Origin: a virus
Direction: 5' to 3' (one strand)
Length of the DNA: 27,002 nucleotides
Virus record (IMG/VR): IMGVR_UViG_3300015360_000166
Span: 1-27,002 of that record
In this document: positions 15,161 through 23,223 of the stretch, piece after piece
Layout of the letters: each line of letters starts with the position of its first letter
How positions within the stretch are numbered: the stretch's first letter is position 1
Made by a program: the position numbers and the translations under genes
Notes under the pieces: model-generated
Databases searched by the model: none
Seen by the model: only the letters and a program-made list of their open reading frames with translations
What the model was told of the DNA's origin: nothing

Positions 15161-16102
15161 ATGGCAGCAAGTCCAGTACTAACCAGTAACTACAACGGCG
15201 ACGTCCTTGATTACATCATCACCGAGGCGGTGGTGAATAATGAGGCTGTAGAGAAGGGATCAATTTATGTTATCCCCGACGTGCCCGCGAAAATCTCCAT
15301 CGCCAAGATGGTTTCAACGGCTAACCCAATCGTTGACCGGGAGGCTATGCCCACAACCAAATCGGCAACCATAACCTGGTCTGAGGCCACCCTGACGCCG
15401 GTGGATATGATGATCTACGTACCGGACATCAATCCACGTATCTTTGAGGCGGCCTGGAGACCATTCCAGCCTACGGGGGCACTCCCTAACAAGGTTCTTG
15501 ACCCCAATATTCAGAAGACCTTCGCCGATGTTGTTCTGCGTCAGGCGCAAAAGCAACTGGGAAAAGTATTCTGGTCTGGCGACACCACGTTGGCGGCATC
15601 TAACCCGCTGCACTTCTTCAATGGGTACGTCACCCGGTCGGCAGCATCTTCAACAAACATAGACGTAGCCAATTTAGGGCTCATCACGGCGGCCACCGTC
15701 ATCGCCATCCTGGAGGCGTGCATTGCCTCTATCCCCGATGCCCTGTTCGGTGATCCTGATTTTGTCCTGCACATGAAAACGAGTGCCTTCCGCGCCTATC
15801 AGGCGGCGGATCGCGCCCTGCTCACAAAGGGGAGCCCTACCTATGGCGCCGCGGATCAAATGTATGGAGGCAAAGAAATCCGCCACTACAGCGAGTTTCC
15901 TGCCAATGTCGTCCTGGGCTGTCGGTCTACAACGGGCCCGGACTCCAATCTTTACGCCGCCACCGACAAGGTAACGGACGTAGAGAATTTTGTCATCGAA
16001 AAATTACGCCCCGAGGGAGAGCATTATTTCCTAAAGGCCCTCTTTAAGATGGACGCAAACTTTTCCATCGACAGCGAATCAATTTACTACATCGGCTCTT
16101 AA
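15161..16102 (+). CDS. Major capsid protein (HK97-fold type)
   Basis: A 313-residue protein 6 bp after the protease-scaffold gene, the usual place for the capsid protein. It begins MAASPVLTSNYNGDVLDYII, has a long helical spine (about residues 110-135, KTFADVVLRQAQKQLGKVFW) and ends in a strand-rich domain with PEGEHYFLKALFKMDANFSI. The size and the alternation of a spine helix with beta-rich segments fit an HK97-type major capsid protein of a Bacteroidota phage. I see no sequence hallmark that proves it, and position carries much of the call. Confidence 0.8.
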   Translation: MAASPVLTSNYNGDVLDYIITEAVVNNEAVEKGSIYVIPDVPAKISIAKMVSTANPIVDREAMPTTKSATITWSEATLTPVDMMIYVPDINPRIFEAAWRPFQPTGALPNKVLDPNIQKTFADVVLRQAQKQLGKVFWSGDTTLAASNPLHFFNGYVTRSAASSTNIDVANLGLITAATVIAILEACIASIPDALFGDPDFVLHMKTSAFRAYQAADRALLTKGSPTYGAADQMYGGKEIRHYSEFPANVVLGCRSTTGPDSNLYAATDKVTDVENFVIEKLRPEGEHYFLKALFKMDANFSIDSESIYYIGS

Positions 16103-16111
16103 TCCAAAAAT

Positions 16112-16498
16112 ATGGCAGCTATCACAGTACTAACAGAGTTCAACGCGATATCAGATAACAACTCTTACGCGGTCAAGGGGCTCAAATCTTTTACGCAAAT
16201 ATTTGCCGCCACTTCAATCCCGCTTTTGCGAACGGGGGCGAAGGAACAACACGTCTGCTATGCCGCCCTCACGGGTGCGATGACGATTAACTGCGCCACG
16301 GTGGTGGCACAACTACGGCAGTTTGACGTCGTGGTATTCCATTTCTCTTCCGATGCGTCCATACGGATTATAACTTTTGGCACAAATATGAAACCTCTCG
16401 GCACTTTGTCCACGATAGCCTCGGCGGATGCGCTGGCCACCTTCATGTACGACGGTGTTAACTTAGTAGAACAGTCACGGTCAATTAATTTGGCCTAA
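16112..16498 (+). CDS. Decoration-like head protein, one repeat domain
   Basis: A 128-residue protein with one copy of an approximately 80-residue beta domain: YAALTGAMTINCATVVAQLR, a strand FDVVVFHFSSDASIRIITFG, and FMYDGVNLVEQSRSI. The same domain occurs twice in the next gene. DNA around 16265 and 16627 is nearly identical over the ALTGAMTIN stretch, so the copies arose by recent duplication. A gene directly after the major capsid gene that encodes small beta domains is typical of head decoration or fibre proteins. It starts with MAAITV, like the next gene (MAAITK). Confidence 0.65.
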   Translation: MAAITVLTEFNAISDNNSYAVKGLKSFTQIFAATSIPLLRTGAKEQHVCYAALTGAMTINCATVVAQLRQFDVVVFHFSSDASIRIITFGTNMKPLGTLSTIASADALATFMYDGVNLVEQSRSINLA

Positions 16499-16503
16499 GA
16501 GAT

Positions 16504-17184
16504 ATGGCAGCGATAACCAAGATCACAAGGGCACAGGGGGAAAACGCGATACTGCGGGCATACGCGGCAGTGGATGCGCTCGTATTATCTTCCTTCCAGG
16601 CCCTCCCCCTTCATGTAAACTACGCAGCCCTCACGGGGGCGATGACGATTAACGTCACGCTAACGGCGCTTCAACAATTTCAGGACGTTACATTTTATTT
16701 TACCTCTGACGCTACATCGCGCACGGTGACACTGGGCACGGGATTCCTTCAGCTCACCTCAATAGGGATGACGGGAACCACGTTTTTAGTTCCCGCCAGC
16801 TTAGACGCCACGGTAAGAACCGTCTATGACGGCGTGTCTTTACGTGTCGTGAATTTGATGATAGGGGGACGGGGACGTACTACCGAGTCCCCAGCTTACG
16901 CCGCTACATTGGAAGTAACAGACCAGTTTGCGGTGATGCACATTATCTCTCCGGCCCAACTTACGGGGGCGCTGACGATCAGCGCCACGGCGGTGACAAA
17001 GTGGGTGGTTGGTGACGAAGCTGTTTTCCATTTCTCAACCGACGGCACACAAAGGATAGTAACATTTGGGGTGGGAATACTTTCATCGGGAACCGTCACC
17101 ATCCCTGCTTCCAAGACGGCGACGGCACGGGGATTTTTCAACGGCACTTCAATTTGTATTCTTTCAAGAGAAATAAGTCTCTAA
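16504..17184 (+). CDS. Decoration-like head protein, two repeat domains
   Basis: A 226-residue paralogue of the preceding gene with two tandem copies of the same domain. Copy one has YAALTGAMTINVTLTALQQF, FYFTSDATSRTVTLGTGF, and TVYDGVSLRVV. Copy two has AQLTGALTISATAVTKWVVG, FHFSTDGTQRIVTFGVGI, and FFNGTSICILSR. Copies share the spacing ALTGAMTI, then H/Y-F-S/T-x-D, then T-x-G. A 6-bp gap links it to the one-domain gene. A stacked decoration or head fibre protein fits the context; a function as a spike is possible. Confidence 0.6.
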   Translation: MAAITKITRAQGENAILRAYAAVDALVLSSFQALPLHVNYAALTGAMTINVTLTALQQFQDVTFYFTSDATSRTVTLGTGFLQLTSIGMTGTTFLVPASLDATVRTVYDGVSLRVVNLMIGGRGRTTESPAYAATLEVTDQFAVMHIISPAQLTGALTISATAVTKWVVGDEAVFHFSTDGTQRIVTFGVGILSSGTVTIPASKTATARGFFNGTSICILSREISL

Positions 17185-17188
17185 ATAT

Positions 17189-18043
17189 ATGGGCTGCGGA
17201 ACAATTACAACGGGATCAGTTTTACCATGTGCCACACCATTGGTTGGCGGCATCGGCGGGGATTCACGTCTGATCCTATGGAATCAGGCAGAAGTATCTT
17301 TCACCGAGTCGGGGTCAACGCCGAATCTATTGACGGGAATAACCTTGACGGCGGGCGCGTCGGGCTATCAGTTTCAGGGCTATTTGGTTTCGTTGAAGCC
17401 GTCGACAGATATTGTCGCCGGCCCCTCGGGACAGAATCTTCTCAAGCACCGCCTAGCGTTTGTTGTTTTCGAGAACACCCAGCTGGCAAAAAATAATTTT
17501 CAGACCATGATGGGCGGTAAATATGTAGCCGCCTATGAAAATAACGGAAAGAATTCAGATTCTTTTGAGATCGTGGGCATAAACTCAGGGCTGGTTTTGA
17601 AGCCTCAGAAAATCCGCGACCTACAGGAAACCGGTGGGGCTTATGTTCTCTTACTGGAGACCCTGGACAATGAACTGGAGACGAAGCTGCCACAAACTTT
17701 TCTCTCCACAAACTATGCCACCTCCCTGACGGCCATCAATGCAACCCTGTTCCTTCCTACAGTGACAACCATATCAGCCCTTTCTCTGGCGGCGGGTGGC
17801 GGCACGGCGGAAACGATTACGGGAACAAACTTCTGGGGCTCGGCAAACCTTTCTTCAGAGGTATCATTGGTACAGTGGGTGAACCAGGCCACGCAGGCGC
17901 TCACCACGCAGACAACCGTGACCGTTGGATCGACTACATCTATGACCTTTACCTCCGTGGCTCTGGCGGCGGGGTCTTACCGCCTTCGGGTCACCACGCG
18001 CAAAGGGGTGACCGATTCCACACAAATAGCAGTAGCAGCATGA
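17189..18043 (+). CDS. Tail tube-like protein with C-terminal Ig-like domain
   Basis: A 284-residue protein. Residues 1-180 follow the pattern I recall from Bacteroidota phage tail-tube proteins: MGCGTITTGSVLPCATPLVG at the start, then RLILWNQAEVSF, strands GITLTAGASGYQF, a hydrophobic HRLAFVVFENTQL segment and a helix near KIRDLQETGGAYVLLLETLD. Residues about 195-284 form a separate IPT/TIG- or Ig-like domain (TISALSLAAGGGTAETITGT, then SYRLRVTTRKGVTDSTQIAV). Such domains decorate tail tubes or bind host surface. Placed between capsid and portal genes, an unusual site for a tail tube. Confidence 0.6.
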   Translation: MGCGTITTGSVLPCATPLVGGIGGDSRLILWNQAEVSFTESGSTPNLLTGITLTAGASGYQFQGYLVSLKPSTDIVAGPSGQNLLKHRLAFVVFENTQLAKNNFQTMMGGKYVAAYENNGKNSDSFEIVGINSGLVLKPQKIRDLQETGGAYVLLLETLDNELETKLPQTFLSTNYATSLTAINATLFLPTVTTISALSLAAGGGTAETITGTNFWGSANLSSEVSLVQWVNQATQALTTQTTVTVGSTTSMTFTSVALAAGSYRLRVTTRKGVTDSTQIAVAA

Positions 18044-18243
18044 TAGCAAAAGTAAAATTTAAAGAACCGGGCGTTACGATCTGTATTAACGGGCAGCGTA
18101 TGCACGCCGGGAACCTCACACAGGAGGACTATGAATATCTGTTAAGCTGGAATCCAGAGTATGCCTCACACTTTGAGCCGGTGGAAGAAAAAGCTGAGGC
18201 ACGGCCAAAATTAAAGCAAGATGGCAAGACCAAAGAAGAGTGA
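18040..18243 (+). CDS. Hypothetical 67-aa protein before portal
   Basis: The start is the ATG at 18040, overlapping the tail-tube stop as ATGA. The 67-residue product has MIAKVKFKEPGVTICINGQR, a strand-rich start, then a helix (TQEDYEYLLSWNPEYASHFE) and a highly charged K/E end. Its last 23 bp overlap the next gene. No function is evident. Confidence 0.55.
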   Translation: MIAKVKFKEPGVTICINGQRMHAGNLTQEDYEYLLSWNPEYASHFEPVEEKAEARPKLKQDGKTKEE

Positions 18244-18481
18244 AGAAGTTGACGTAGATCAATTGGAGATACCTGAAAAAAGATATATGCCCCGCAATGG
18301 ATCGGTGCTCATGCCCGTGACCGCCGACGGTAAAACGGATTGGGTGGCGGTGCCGTCCTCCCGCTTCGACAAGGCGGCGCAGGATACGCTCCTCAACTTC
18401 TGGGATAAATGCCGTCAGGCCAACCCAACATTCAGCATCGAAGCCAAAATTGCTAAACTCCTCATTGAAGTAGTTGAATGA
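18221..18481 (+). CDS. Hypothetical 86-aa protein before portal
   Basis: ATG at 18221 starts inside the previous gene, and the end overlaps the portal gene by 4 bp. The protein begins with a basic stretch (MARPKKSEEVDVDQLEIPEK), has a short strand region (GSVLMPVTADGKTDWVAVPS) and a C-terminal helix (SIEAKIAKLLIEVVE). I know no family for it. It could be a portal-associated or head-completion protein by context. Confidence 0.55.
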   Translation: MARPKKSEEVDVDQLEIPEKRYMPRNGSVLMPVTADGKTDWVAVPSSRFDKAAQDTLLNFWDKCRQANPTFSIEAKIAKLLIEVVE

Positions 18482-19617
18482 TCTATGGCTACAAATACTC
18501 TCCCCTATTAATTCGCGTACCTACATGGATAGACAGGCGCTTCCAGATTCAGGGTTACGATTCAGATAACCTATACCCCCAACGGGCCAAGCAGGTACTA
18601 AACCGAAGCTATACGCTTAAATCGGCGTGTGCCCGTTACTCGGAGTTCATCAACGGCGAGGGGTTCACCGACCCGATTTTAGCGGGAACAGTCGTCAACC
18701 GCAAGAAGCATACCGCTAACGATATGCTGGATCACATAGGCAACGCCCTCTCCTGGGCGAATGGATTCTATTGCCACGTGGGATATAACCTGGCTTACAA
18801 AATCAATTCCGTTTCAGTAGTTCCCTTTGAATTTAACCGGTTTGGGATGCCCGACGAGGATGGAAATTTTTCAGACATAAAATATTCTACAAACTGGGAG
18901 CAGAATCCTTATAAGAATATTCATGCACAAATGGAAATCTTTGACTACCCTGTTTTCAATCCCGACCCCTATGTAGTCAAAGATCAGATTCTCGCCGCCG
19001 GCGGGATATTAAATTATACGGGTCAGATTTTCTACTGGACTCCCGAAGAGGGCGGATATCCGAAGGCTACCTTTGACGCCGTATTCGATCAGGCGCAGAC
19101 GCAAAGTGAGATAGGGGTATTCGATCTGGCTATGGAACAGAACGGATTCAAGGCCGGCCATGCTTTGATGTATCCGGGGAAGTTCGAAACTAAAAAAGAG
19201 GAGAACGACTTCAAGGAGGGCATAAATTCTTTCACCGGCCAGGGGGCGGGCGGTACGCTCATTATTGAAAACCCCGGCGGCACGTTGAAGGCTCAGGATA
19301 TTATCGCCCCTCTGCAAATGCAGAACACCGACGCCCTTCATGTGAACGTCGACAAGCGCGTGAGGAATGCGATAAGGACAAACTTTGGGATGCCCCCTGA
19401 AATTTTAGGTGAGCTGCCCGAAAGCGGGATGTTCAACCAGCAGCAGATGCAGGACGCGTATATCTATTATAATTCTCTGACCCGTAATGTCCGCAATGTG
19501 GTCGCCAGGCAGATGAAAAAGATTTTCGATAACTGGCAGACACCCCTTCCGGGGGACTATTCTATTATAGCGCAAAAATATTTAATCGAGCAAACGGCGA
19601 TAGGGAACAATGGTTGA
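18478..19617 (+). CDS. Portal protein
   Basis: A 379-residue protein I identify as the dodecameric portal by overall pattern: an N-terminal region with RRFQIQGYDSDNLYPQRAKQ, then LKSACARYSEFINGEGFTD, a beta-rich middle (YNLAYKINSVSVVPFEFNRF), and a long helical C-terminus with DKRVRNAIRTNFGMPPEILG and ESGMFNQQQMQDAYIYYN, the region that forms the wing and stem helices. It is somewhat small for a portal but within the range of Bacteroidota types. It lies behind the capsid genes, about 13.5 kb downstream of the terminase, a non-standard order. It overlaps the connector gene by 8 bp. Confidence 0.8.
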   Translation: MIYGYKYSPLLIRVPTWIDRRFQIQGYDSDNLYPQRAKQVLNRSYTLKSACARYSEFINGEGFTDPILAGTVVNRKKHTANDMLDHIGNALSWANGFYCHVGYNLAYKINSVSVVPFEFNRFGMPDEDGNFSDIKYSTNWEQNPYKNIHAQMEIFDYPVFNPDPYVVKDQILAAGGILNYTGQIFYWTPEEGGYPKATFDAVFDQAQTQSEIGVFDLAMEQNGFKAGHALMYPGKFETKKEENDFKEGINSFTGQGAGGTLIIENPGGTLKAQDIIAPLQMQNTDALHVNVDKRVRNAIRTNFGMPPEILGELPESGMFNQQQMQDAYIYYNSLTRNVRNVVARQMKKIFDNWQTPLPGDYSIIAQKYLIEQTAIGNNG

Positions 19618-20197
19618 AAAATATCTTATATCTAAGCAGGACGTGGTAAAGTTTCACCCTATGGCGGAAATCCCACAGGTGCGGTTTGACCCGTATATAA
19701 TCAAAGCGCAGGAACTGGATTTGAAGCCCGTCCTGAACGACTCTTTGTATTACGATTTCCTTTCAAAGTTCGACCAGACTGCAGACCCGATGTATGACGC
19801 GTATAAAAACCTTTTGAACGGCACCACCTACACGTATTCGGGCCAGACGGTGGAGTTCCCCGGCGTGAGGCCTATGCTATGTTCTTTTGTCATGGCCCGC
19901 TTCGTGGCTATGAACCAGACAAACGTCACCCGCTATGGGGTGGTGAACAAGATTTCACCGCAGTCCGAGCCGGTCTCTCAGTCCTCTATTACCTATTTGG
20001 TCAACGGGTTCAGAGCCGATGGGGTCGCCTATCAAAATCAGGTGGAACAATTTCTTTTAACTTTGCAGACTACCTACCAAAAATATGGAACCTTCCCTTC
20101 AAGTGTGCAATCACGCACGGGGGTAAAGTTCATTAACTCGGCGGGGGGTGGGCGGTCGGGCTTCGGCGGATGGTGGAACGGTAATTATTATCCTTAA
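19610..20197 (+). CDS. DUF6712-like head-tail connector
   Basis: A 195-residue protein: MVEKYLISKQDVVKFHPMAE, then PYIIKAQELDLKPVLNDSLY (about residues 28-47), a helical segment GVRPMLCSFVMARFVAMNQT, and a Gly/Ser-rich end ending in FGGWWNGNYYP. From memory, this arrangement of helical hairpins with LDLKPVL-x-DSLYYD matches DUF6712-family adaptors that join portal to tail in Bacteroidota phages. It overlaps the portal gene by 8 bp, consistent with a joint connector role. Confidence 0.7.
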   Translation: MVEKYLISKQDVVKFHPMAEIPQVRFDPYIIKAQELDLKPVLNDSLYYDFLSKFDQTADPMYDAYKNLLNGTTYTYSGQTVEFPGVRPMLCSFVMARFVAMNQTNVTRYGVVNKISPQSEPVSQSSITYLVNGFRADGVAYQNQVEQFLLTLQTTYQKYGTFPSSVQSRTGVKFINSAGGGRSGFGGWWNGNYYP

Positions 20198-20200
20198 CAT

Positions 20201-20803
20201 ATGGCACAGACATCATTTTTGACCTCCATTAACGGGAGCTATTCTCTTGGGGGCTTTACCCTGATCCTACCGGCGGCGCTGGCGGCGAACTCGGAGATAT
20301 TTCAGTTCCGCTGGACAAATACCACCCGCTTCGCGGCCATACATCGGGTGCGGATTTCGGCGGTGGTGAGCACTACCTTTTTTGCCGCCGGCGTGCCCGT
20401 GCAGATAGCCCTATTCAAGTCCACGGCCTGGACGGTGGCGGGGACGGGGGGCACGGCCGTAACGATGGCGGCCCTGAACAAGAAGCGCACGACGATGGAC
20501 TCGTCCTTGATTGCGGCTGGTGACATACGCGTGGCCACAACGGCGGCGCTGGGTGCGGGTACCAAGACCCTCGAAGGAAATGCGCTCGCAACGATAGCGG
20601 CGGCGGCGCCGATTACGGCGTCTTTGAATGGGACGATCATCCCCCCTTCGACATATCTATTCAACGCCGACGAGGGTGAATATCCACTCATCCTGGGCGC
20701 TAATGAAGGCATCTCCGTGCTGAGCGTGGCCGTACCAATTACAGGGACATGGACGGCGGAGATAGTAGTGGATTGGACGGAAGGATCAGTAATAATGCGG
20801 TAA
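20201..20803 (+). CDS. Structural protein, alanine-rich beta domain
   Basis: A 200-residue beta-rich protein: MAQTSFLTSINGSYSLGGFT, NSEIFQFRWTNTTRFAAIHR near residues 27-46, several short strands and a C-terminal GTWTAEIVVDWTEGS. It is rich in A, T and V with no helical region. FQFRWTN is a recurring motif in phage surface or fibre-adaptor proteins from memory. Placed between connector and fibre genes, it is probably a tail or neck decoration component. The 54 bp after it hold no gene. Confidence 0.55.
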   Translation: MAQTSFLTSINGSYSLGGFTLILPAALAANSEIFQFRWTNTTRFAAIHRVRISAVVSTTFFAAGVPVQIALFKSTAWTVAGTGGTAVTMAALNKKRTTMDSSLIAAGDIRVATTAALGAGTKTLEGNALATIAAAAPITASLNGTIIPPSTYLFNADEGEYPLILGANEGISVLSVAVPITGTWTAEIVVDWTEGSVIMR

Positions 20804-20857
20804 ACTTTGCTTTAAGCGTCTACACCGCCCCTGCGAGTCGGTGACAATAAAAATATC

Positions 20858-22081
20858 ATGAGCGCCATCGTCTTAGACCCATCCAGAGAAGTTCCGCTGT
20901 ACTTCCGTGCCAATCGTAATGCGGTGGCGCAGATACTTTCTTTCACCGACGCGGTGGGCAACCCCTACACCGTGTCAGGGAAAACATGGCAATTGAATAT
21001 CAAGAAGCGCAAGGACGACACGGCCAACGTCTTGCAGTTGCTTTCCGGCACGGGTCTGTCGATAGGGTCAACGACGATAACGATTTCCCCGACGGCGGCA
21101 CAGACCTCTATACGGGCGCAGGAATACTACTGGGAGCTATTCAATGTCACCGACTCGCAGACGTGGATTTGCGGAACCTGTTACGTCCATAACGGGATCT
21201 TCGACGGGGTTGCTAATTCTATTTCGACGACGATAACGATAACCGTTACCACCTTCACCAACCCCATGACCACCGAAGGAGATATTATTGTCGGCGGGGC
21301 GGCGGGTACTCCTACAAGGGTGGCGGCTCCGGCGGCGGGATTAGTTTGGACGGGAAACGGCGTGGGCGTGGCGCCGACTTATCAGGCGCCCGCCGCCGGC
21401 GCTCCCGCATGGCTCCTTGCTTCTGGCGGAACATTTACAGGAGCGAACGTCATAGCACAAGGAGCAAATGCGTTATCTTTCACAGGGTCAGGTGGAATGA
21501 CCATCAATTCTGGAAATGTTACCATAGGCTCTGGATCAAATACATGGGAATACACCGCCAGCAATGGGCAACTAAAAGACAATGGTAGTTATTTTGTATT
21601 CAACAGAATTGATGGCTTTGGCATTTCTTCAGCTGGCACAAGTACAATTCAGGTTGCCGGTGGAGGCAACGTTCTCATACTTACAACTAATAACGGAAAT
21701 ATCCAATTAAATCCCGGCACTTCGTCTGTTATTGTGAACGGCAACCTAAAACTTTTAGGCGTTGCCCCGGCACAAACCACAAACGCGCAAATTATTGCGA
21801 ACACAAATAACTACGCCATAGGTGGGGCAACTTCATTTAGGATTTCTACCGACGCGGCCCGAAACATCACCGGATTAACCGGCGGGGTGGACGGAAAAAT
21901 ACTTGTCATCAGAAATATTGGGGCCTTCACGATAACTTTTACCCATGAGGACGCGGCTTCTACGGCGGCAAACAGGGTCACCGCTTCAACAGCGGCATCT
22001 ATTTCATTGCTTGCTAACGGATGCCTAATCTTGCAATATGATGCGACGGCATCGCGGTGGTTTGATGTGGCGTTGAGATAA
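20858..22081 (+). CDS. Tail fibre/baseplate-type protein
   Basis: A 407-residue protein. Residues 1-110 form an N-terminal attachment domain like the upper baseplate proteins of siphophages (LDPSREVPLYFRANRNAVAQ, later QEYYWELFNVTDSQTWICGT). A linker with MTTEGDIIVGGAAGTPTRVA leads to a repetitive glycine/serine/asparagine region (about 185-320) of the fibre type, and the end (ILVIRNIGAFTITFTHEDAA then ISLLANGCLILQYDATASRW) resembles the tip domain of many phage fibres. DNA from about 21430 is clearly A/T-richer than before, so the distal part may have been acquired separately. It probably binds the host surface. Confidence 0.7.
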   Translation: MSAIVLDPSREVPLYFRANRNAVAQILSFTDAVGNPYTVSGKTWQLNIKKRKDDTANVLQLLSGTGLSIGSTTITISPTAAQTSIRAQEYYWELFNVTDSQTWICGTCYVHNGIFDGVANSISTTITITVTTFTNPMTTEGDIIVGGAAGTPTRVAAPAAGLVWTGNGVGVAPTYQAPAAGAPAWLLASGGTFTGANVIAQGANALSFTGSGGMTINSGNVTIGSGSNTWEYTASNGQLKDNGSYFVFNRIDGFGISSAGTSTIQVAGGGNVLILTTNNGNIQLNPGTSSVIVNGNLKLLGVAPAQTTNAQIIANTNNYAIGGATSFRISTDAARNITGLTGGVDGKILVIRNIGAFTITFTHEDAASTAANRVTASTAASISLLANGCLILQYDATASRWFDVALR

Positions 22082-22111
22082 AAAATAAAACAAAATATAA
22101 ACAACCCAAAT

Positions 22112-22399
22112 ATGAGGTTGACATTTAATTTTAAACTAAAAGATTTATCCGGCAATGAGTTCGCAAGTGATGAGAGCACGGCAAATAAGGTGGTCGCCGG
22201 TTTTCTATCGCAAATTAACAAGGGCAACGCTATTAAGCTATGGGACTGGGCGCTGAAATTGTATGGGGGAAAGGGAATTGAGGTTGACGATACCGACTAC
22301 AAAATCATTGAAGGGCTAATAGAAACTACGGAAACGCTGCCGGCCCTGACCAAAGCGCAGTTACTCTTATATCTTGAAGATCAAAACAAAAAGAAGTGA
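22112..22399 (+). CDS. Hypothetical 95-aa protein of Bacteroidota phages
   Basis: A 95-residue helical protein: MRLTFNFKLKDLSGNEFASD, then NKVVAGFLSQINKGNAIKLW (about residues 25-44), a W-D-W-A-L-K-L-Y-G stretch, and a second helix TKAQLLLYLEDQNKKK. I recall homologues with LKDL-x-G and K-x-W-x-WA-x-KLY in many Bacteroidota phages and islands, always unannotated. It begins the lysis cluster (GTGA overlap to the next gene) but its own role is unknown. Confidence 0.6.
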   Translation: MRLTFNFKLKDLSGNEFASDESTANKVVAGFLSQINKGNAIKLWDWALKLYGGKGIEVDDTDYKIIEGLIETTETLPALTKAQLLLYLEDQNKKK

Positions 22400-22659
22400 C
22401 AGAACAACTAATTTTAGACAAGTTCCTGGTTATTGCCTTCGGGTCAATTATCACTGTCTTGCTTGCCGTCATCGGCTATTTCTTACGACAATCCAATGAA
22501 GAAATTCGTACAATGCTAAAAACCATTAACGACCACGAAACAAGGGTAACCGTGACCGAAGCTGATGTAGCGCGACACGATGTGGCGATCATGAAACGAT
22601 CGGATGAGTTTGAAACTCTGCAGCGGACGATTATAGGGATGATGCAGAAACTTAAATGA
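22396..22659 (+). CDS. Membrane-anchored coiled-coil protein, 87 aa
   Basis: GTG at 22396 overlaps the previous stop as GTGA. The 87-residue product has one transmembrane helix (about residues 8-29, FLVIAFGSIITVLLAVIGYF) followed by a long charged helix (about 35-85). A short membrane anchor plus cytoplasmic coiled coil next to an endolysin fits a holin-associated or lysis-regulating protein; a phage haemolysin-XhlA-like layout is similar. The function is inferred from context. Confidence 0.55.
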   Translation: MTEQLILDKFLVIAFGSIITVLLAVIGYFLRQSNEEIRTMLKTINDHETRVTVTEADVARHDVAIMKRSDEFETLQRTIIGMMQKLK

Positions 22660-23216
22660 GACCCTCAGACATAGCGGCTAAATACGTTGGCCAAAAGGAA
22701 CTTCCCGGAAATGTCTGGGCTGACCAGGGGCTTGGCAAGAGCCTCCACGGGGCCGGCCAAAAAGACGGGGAGCCCTACTGTGCATATTTTACGGAGGTGG
22801 TTTTTAAAGAGTATTTTGATTTTATGTTCCCCCCCGTGGAGTTAGTAAAAGCAAAGGGTACGGTAATAGAACATTCAAAAAAGTGGAAGGAAATGGATAC
22901 CCTCTTTTCTGCTTCCGCCGTCCAGACGTTTAAGAATTTTGAGAAGGCCGCCTATGTGACCGGCATCCTCCCCGCTATTGACTGGCTCGTGATATGGAGA
23001 AGCTATAAAGATGGCCTGCCCTTACAGACCGGCCACGCCGGGGTGGTGTGTTCGATAAATGAAAATGACAAATATCTTTTTTCTTCCGTTGAGGCCAATA
23101 CCACCGATGGGACAAAGGAAAACAGAGAGGGTGGCGTGGTGGCTATAAAGCCTCACCGGGCTTCACCCGACGTTCAGAACGGATTGCGTGTGCTTGGCTT
23201 CGTTAAGATTATATGA
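22656..23216 (+). CDS. Cys/His endolysin (CHAP/NlpC-like peptidase)
   Basis: A 186-residue soluble peptidoglycan hydrolase candidate. The motif GQKDGEPYCAYF places the nucleophile at Cys42; TGHAGVV places the general base at His127; and a polar third residue (N148 or E146) lies in SSVEANT. These positions and spacing match cysteine amidases/endopeptidases of the CHAP/NlpC-P60 type. There is no signal peptide, so it would need a holin to reach the cell wall. It overlaps the previous gene by 4 bp and is followed by membrane and spanin-like genes, which confirms a lysis cassette. Confidence 0.75.
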   Translation: MRPSDIAAKYVGQKELPGNVWADQGLGKSLHGAGQKDGEPYCAYFTEVVFKEYFDFMFPPVELVKAKGTVIEHSKKWKEMDTLFSASAVQTFKNFEKAAYVTGILPAIDWLVIWRSYKDGLPLQTGHAGVVCSINENDKYLFSSVEANTTDGTKENREGGVVAIKPHRASPDVQNGLRVLGFVKII

Positions 23217-23223
23217 ACATGAT

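Noticed and set aside
20804-20857. Possible hairpin CACCG/CGGTG between structural genes
   Set aside because: Short stem with a long loop and no T-run; nothing else seen in this 54-bp gap.
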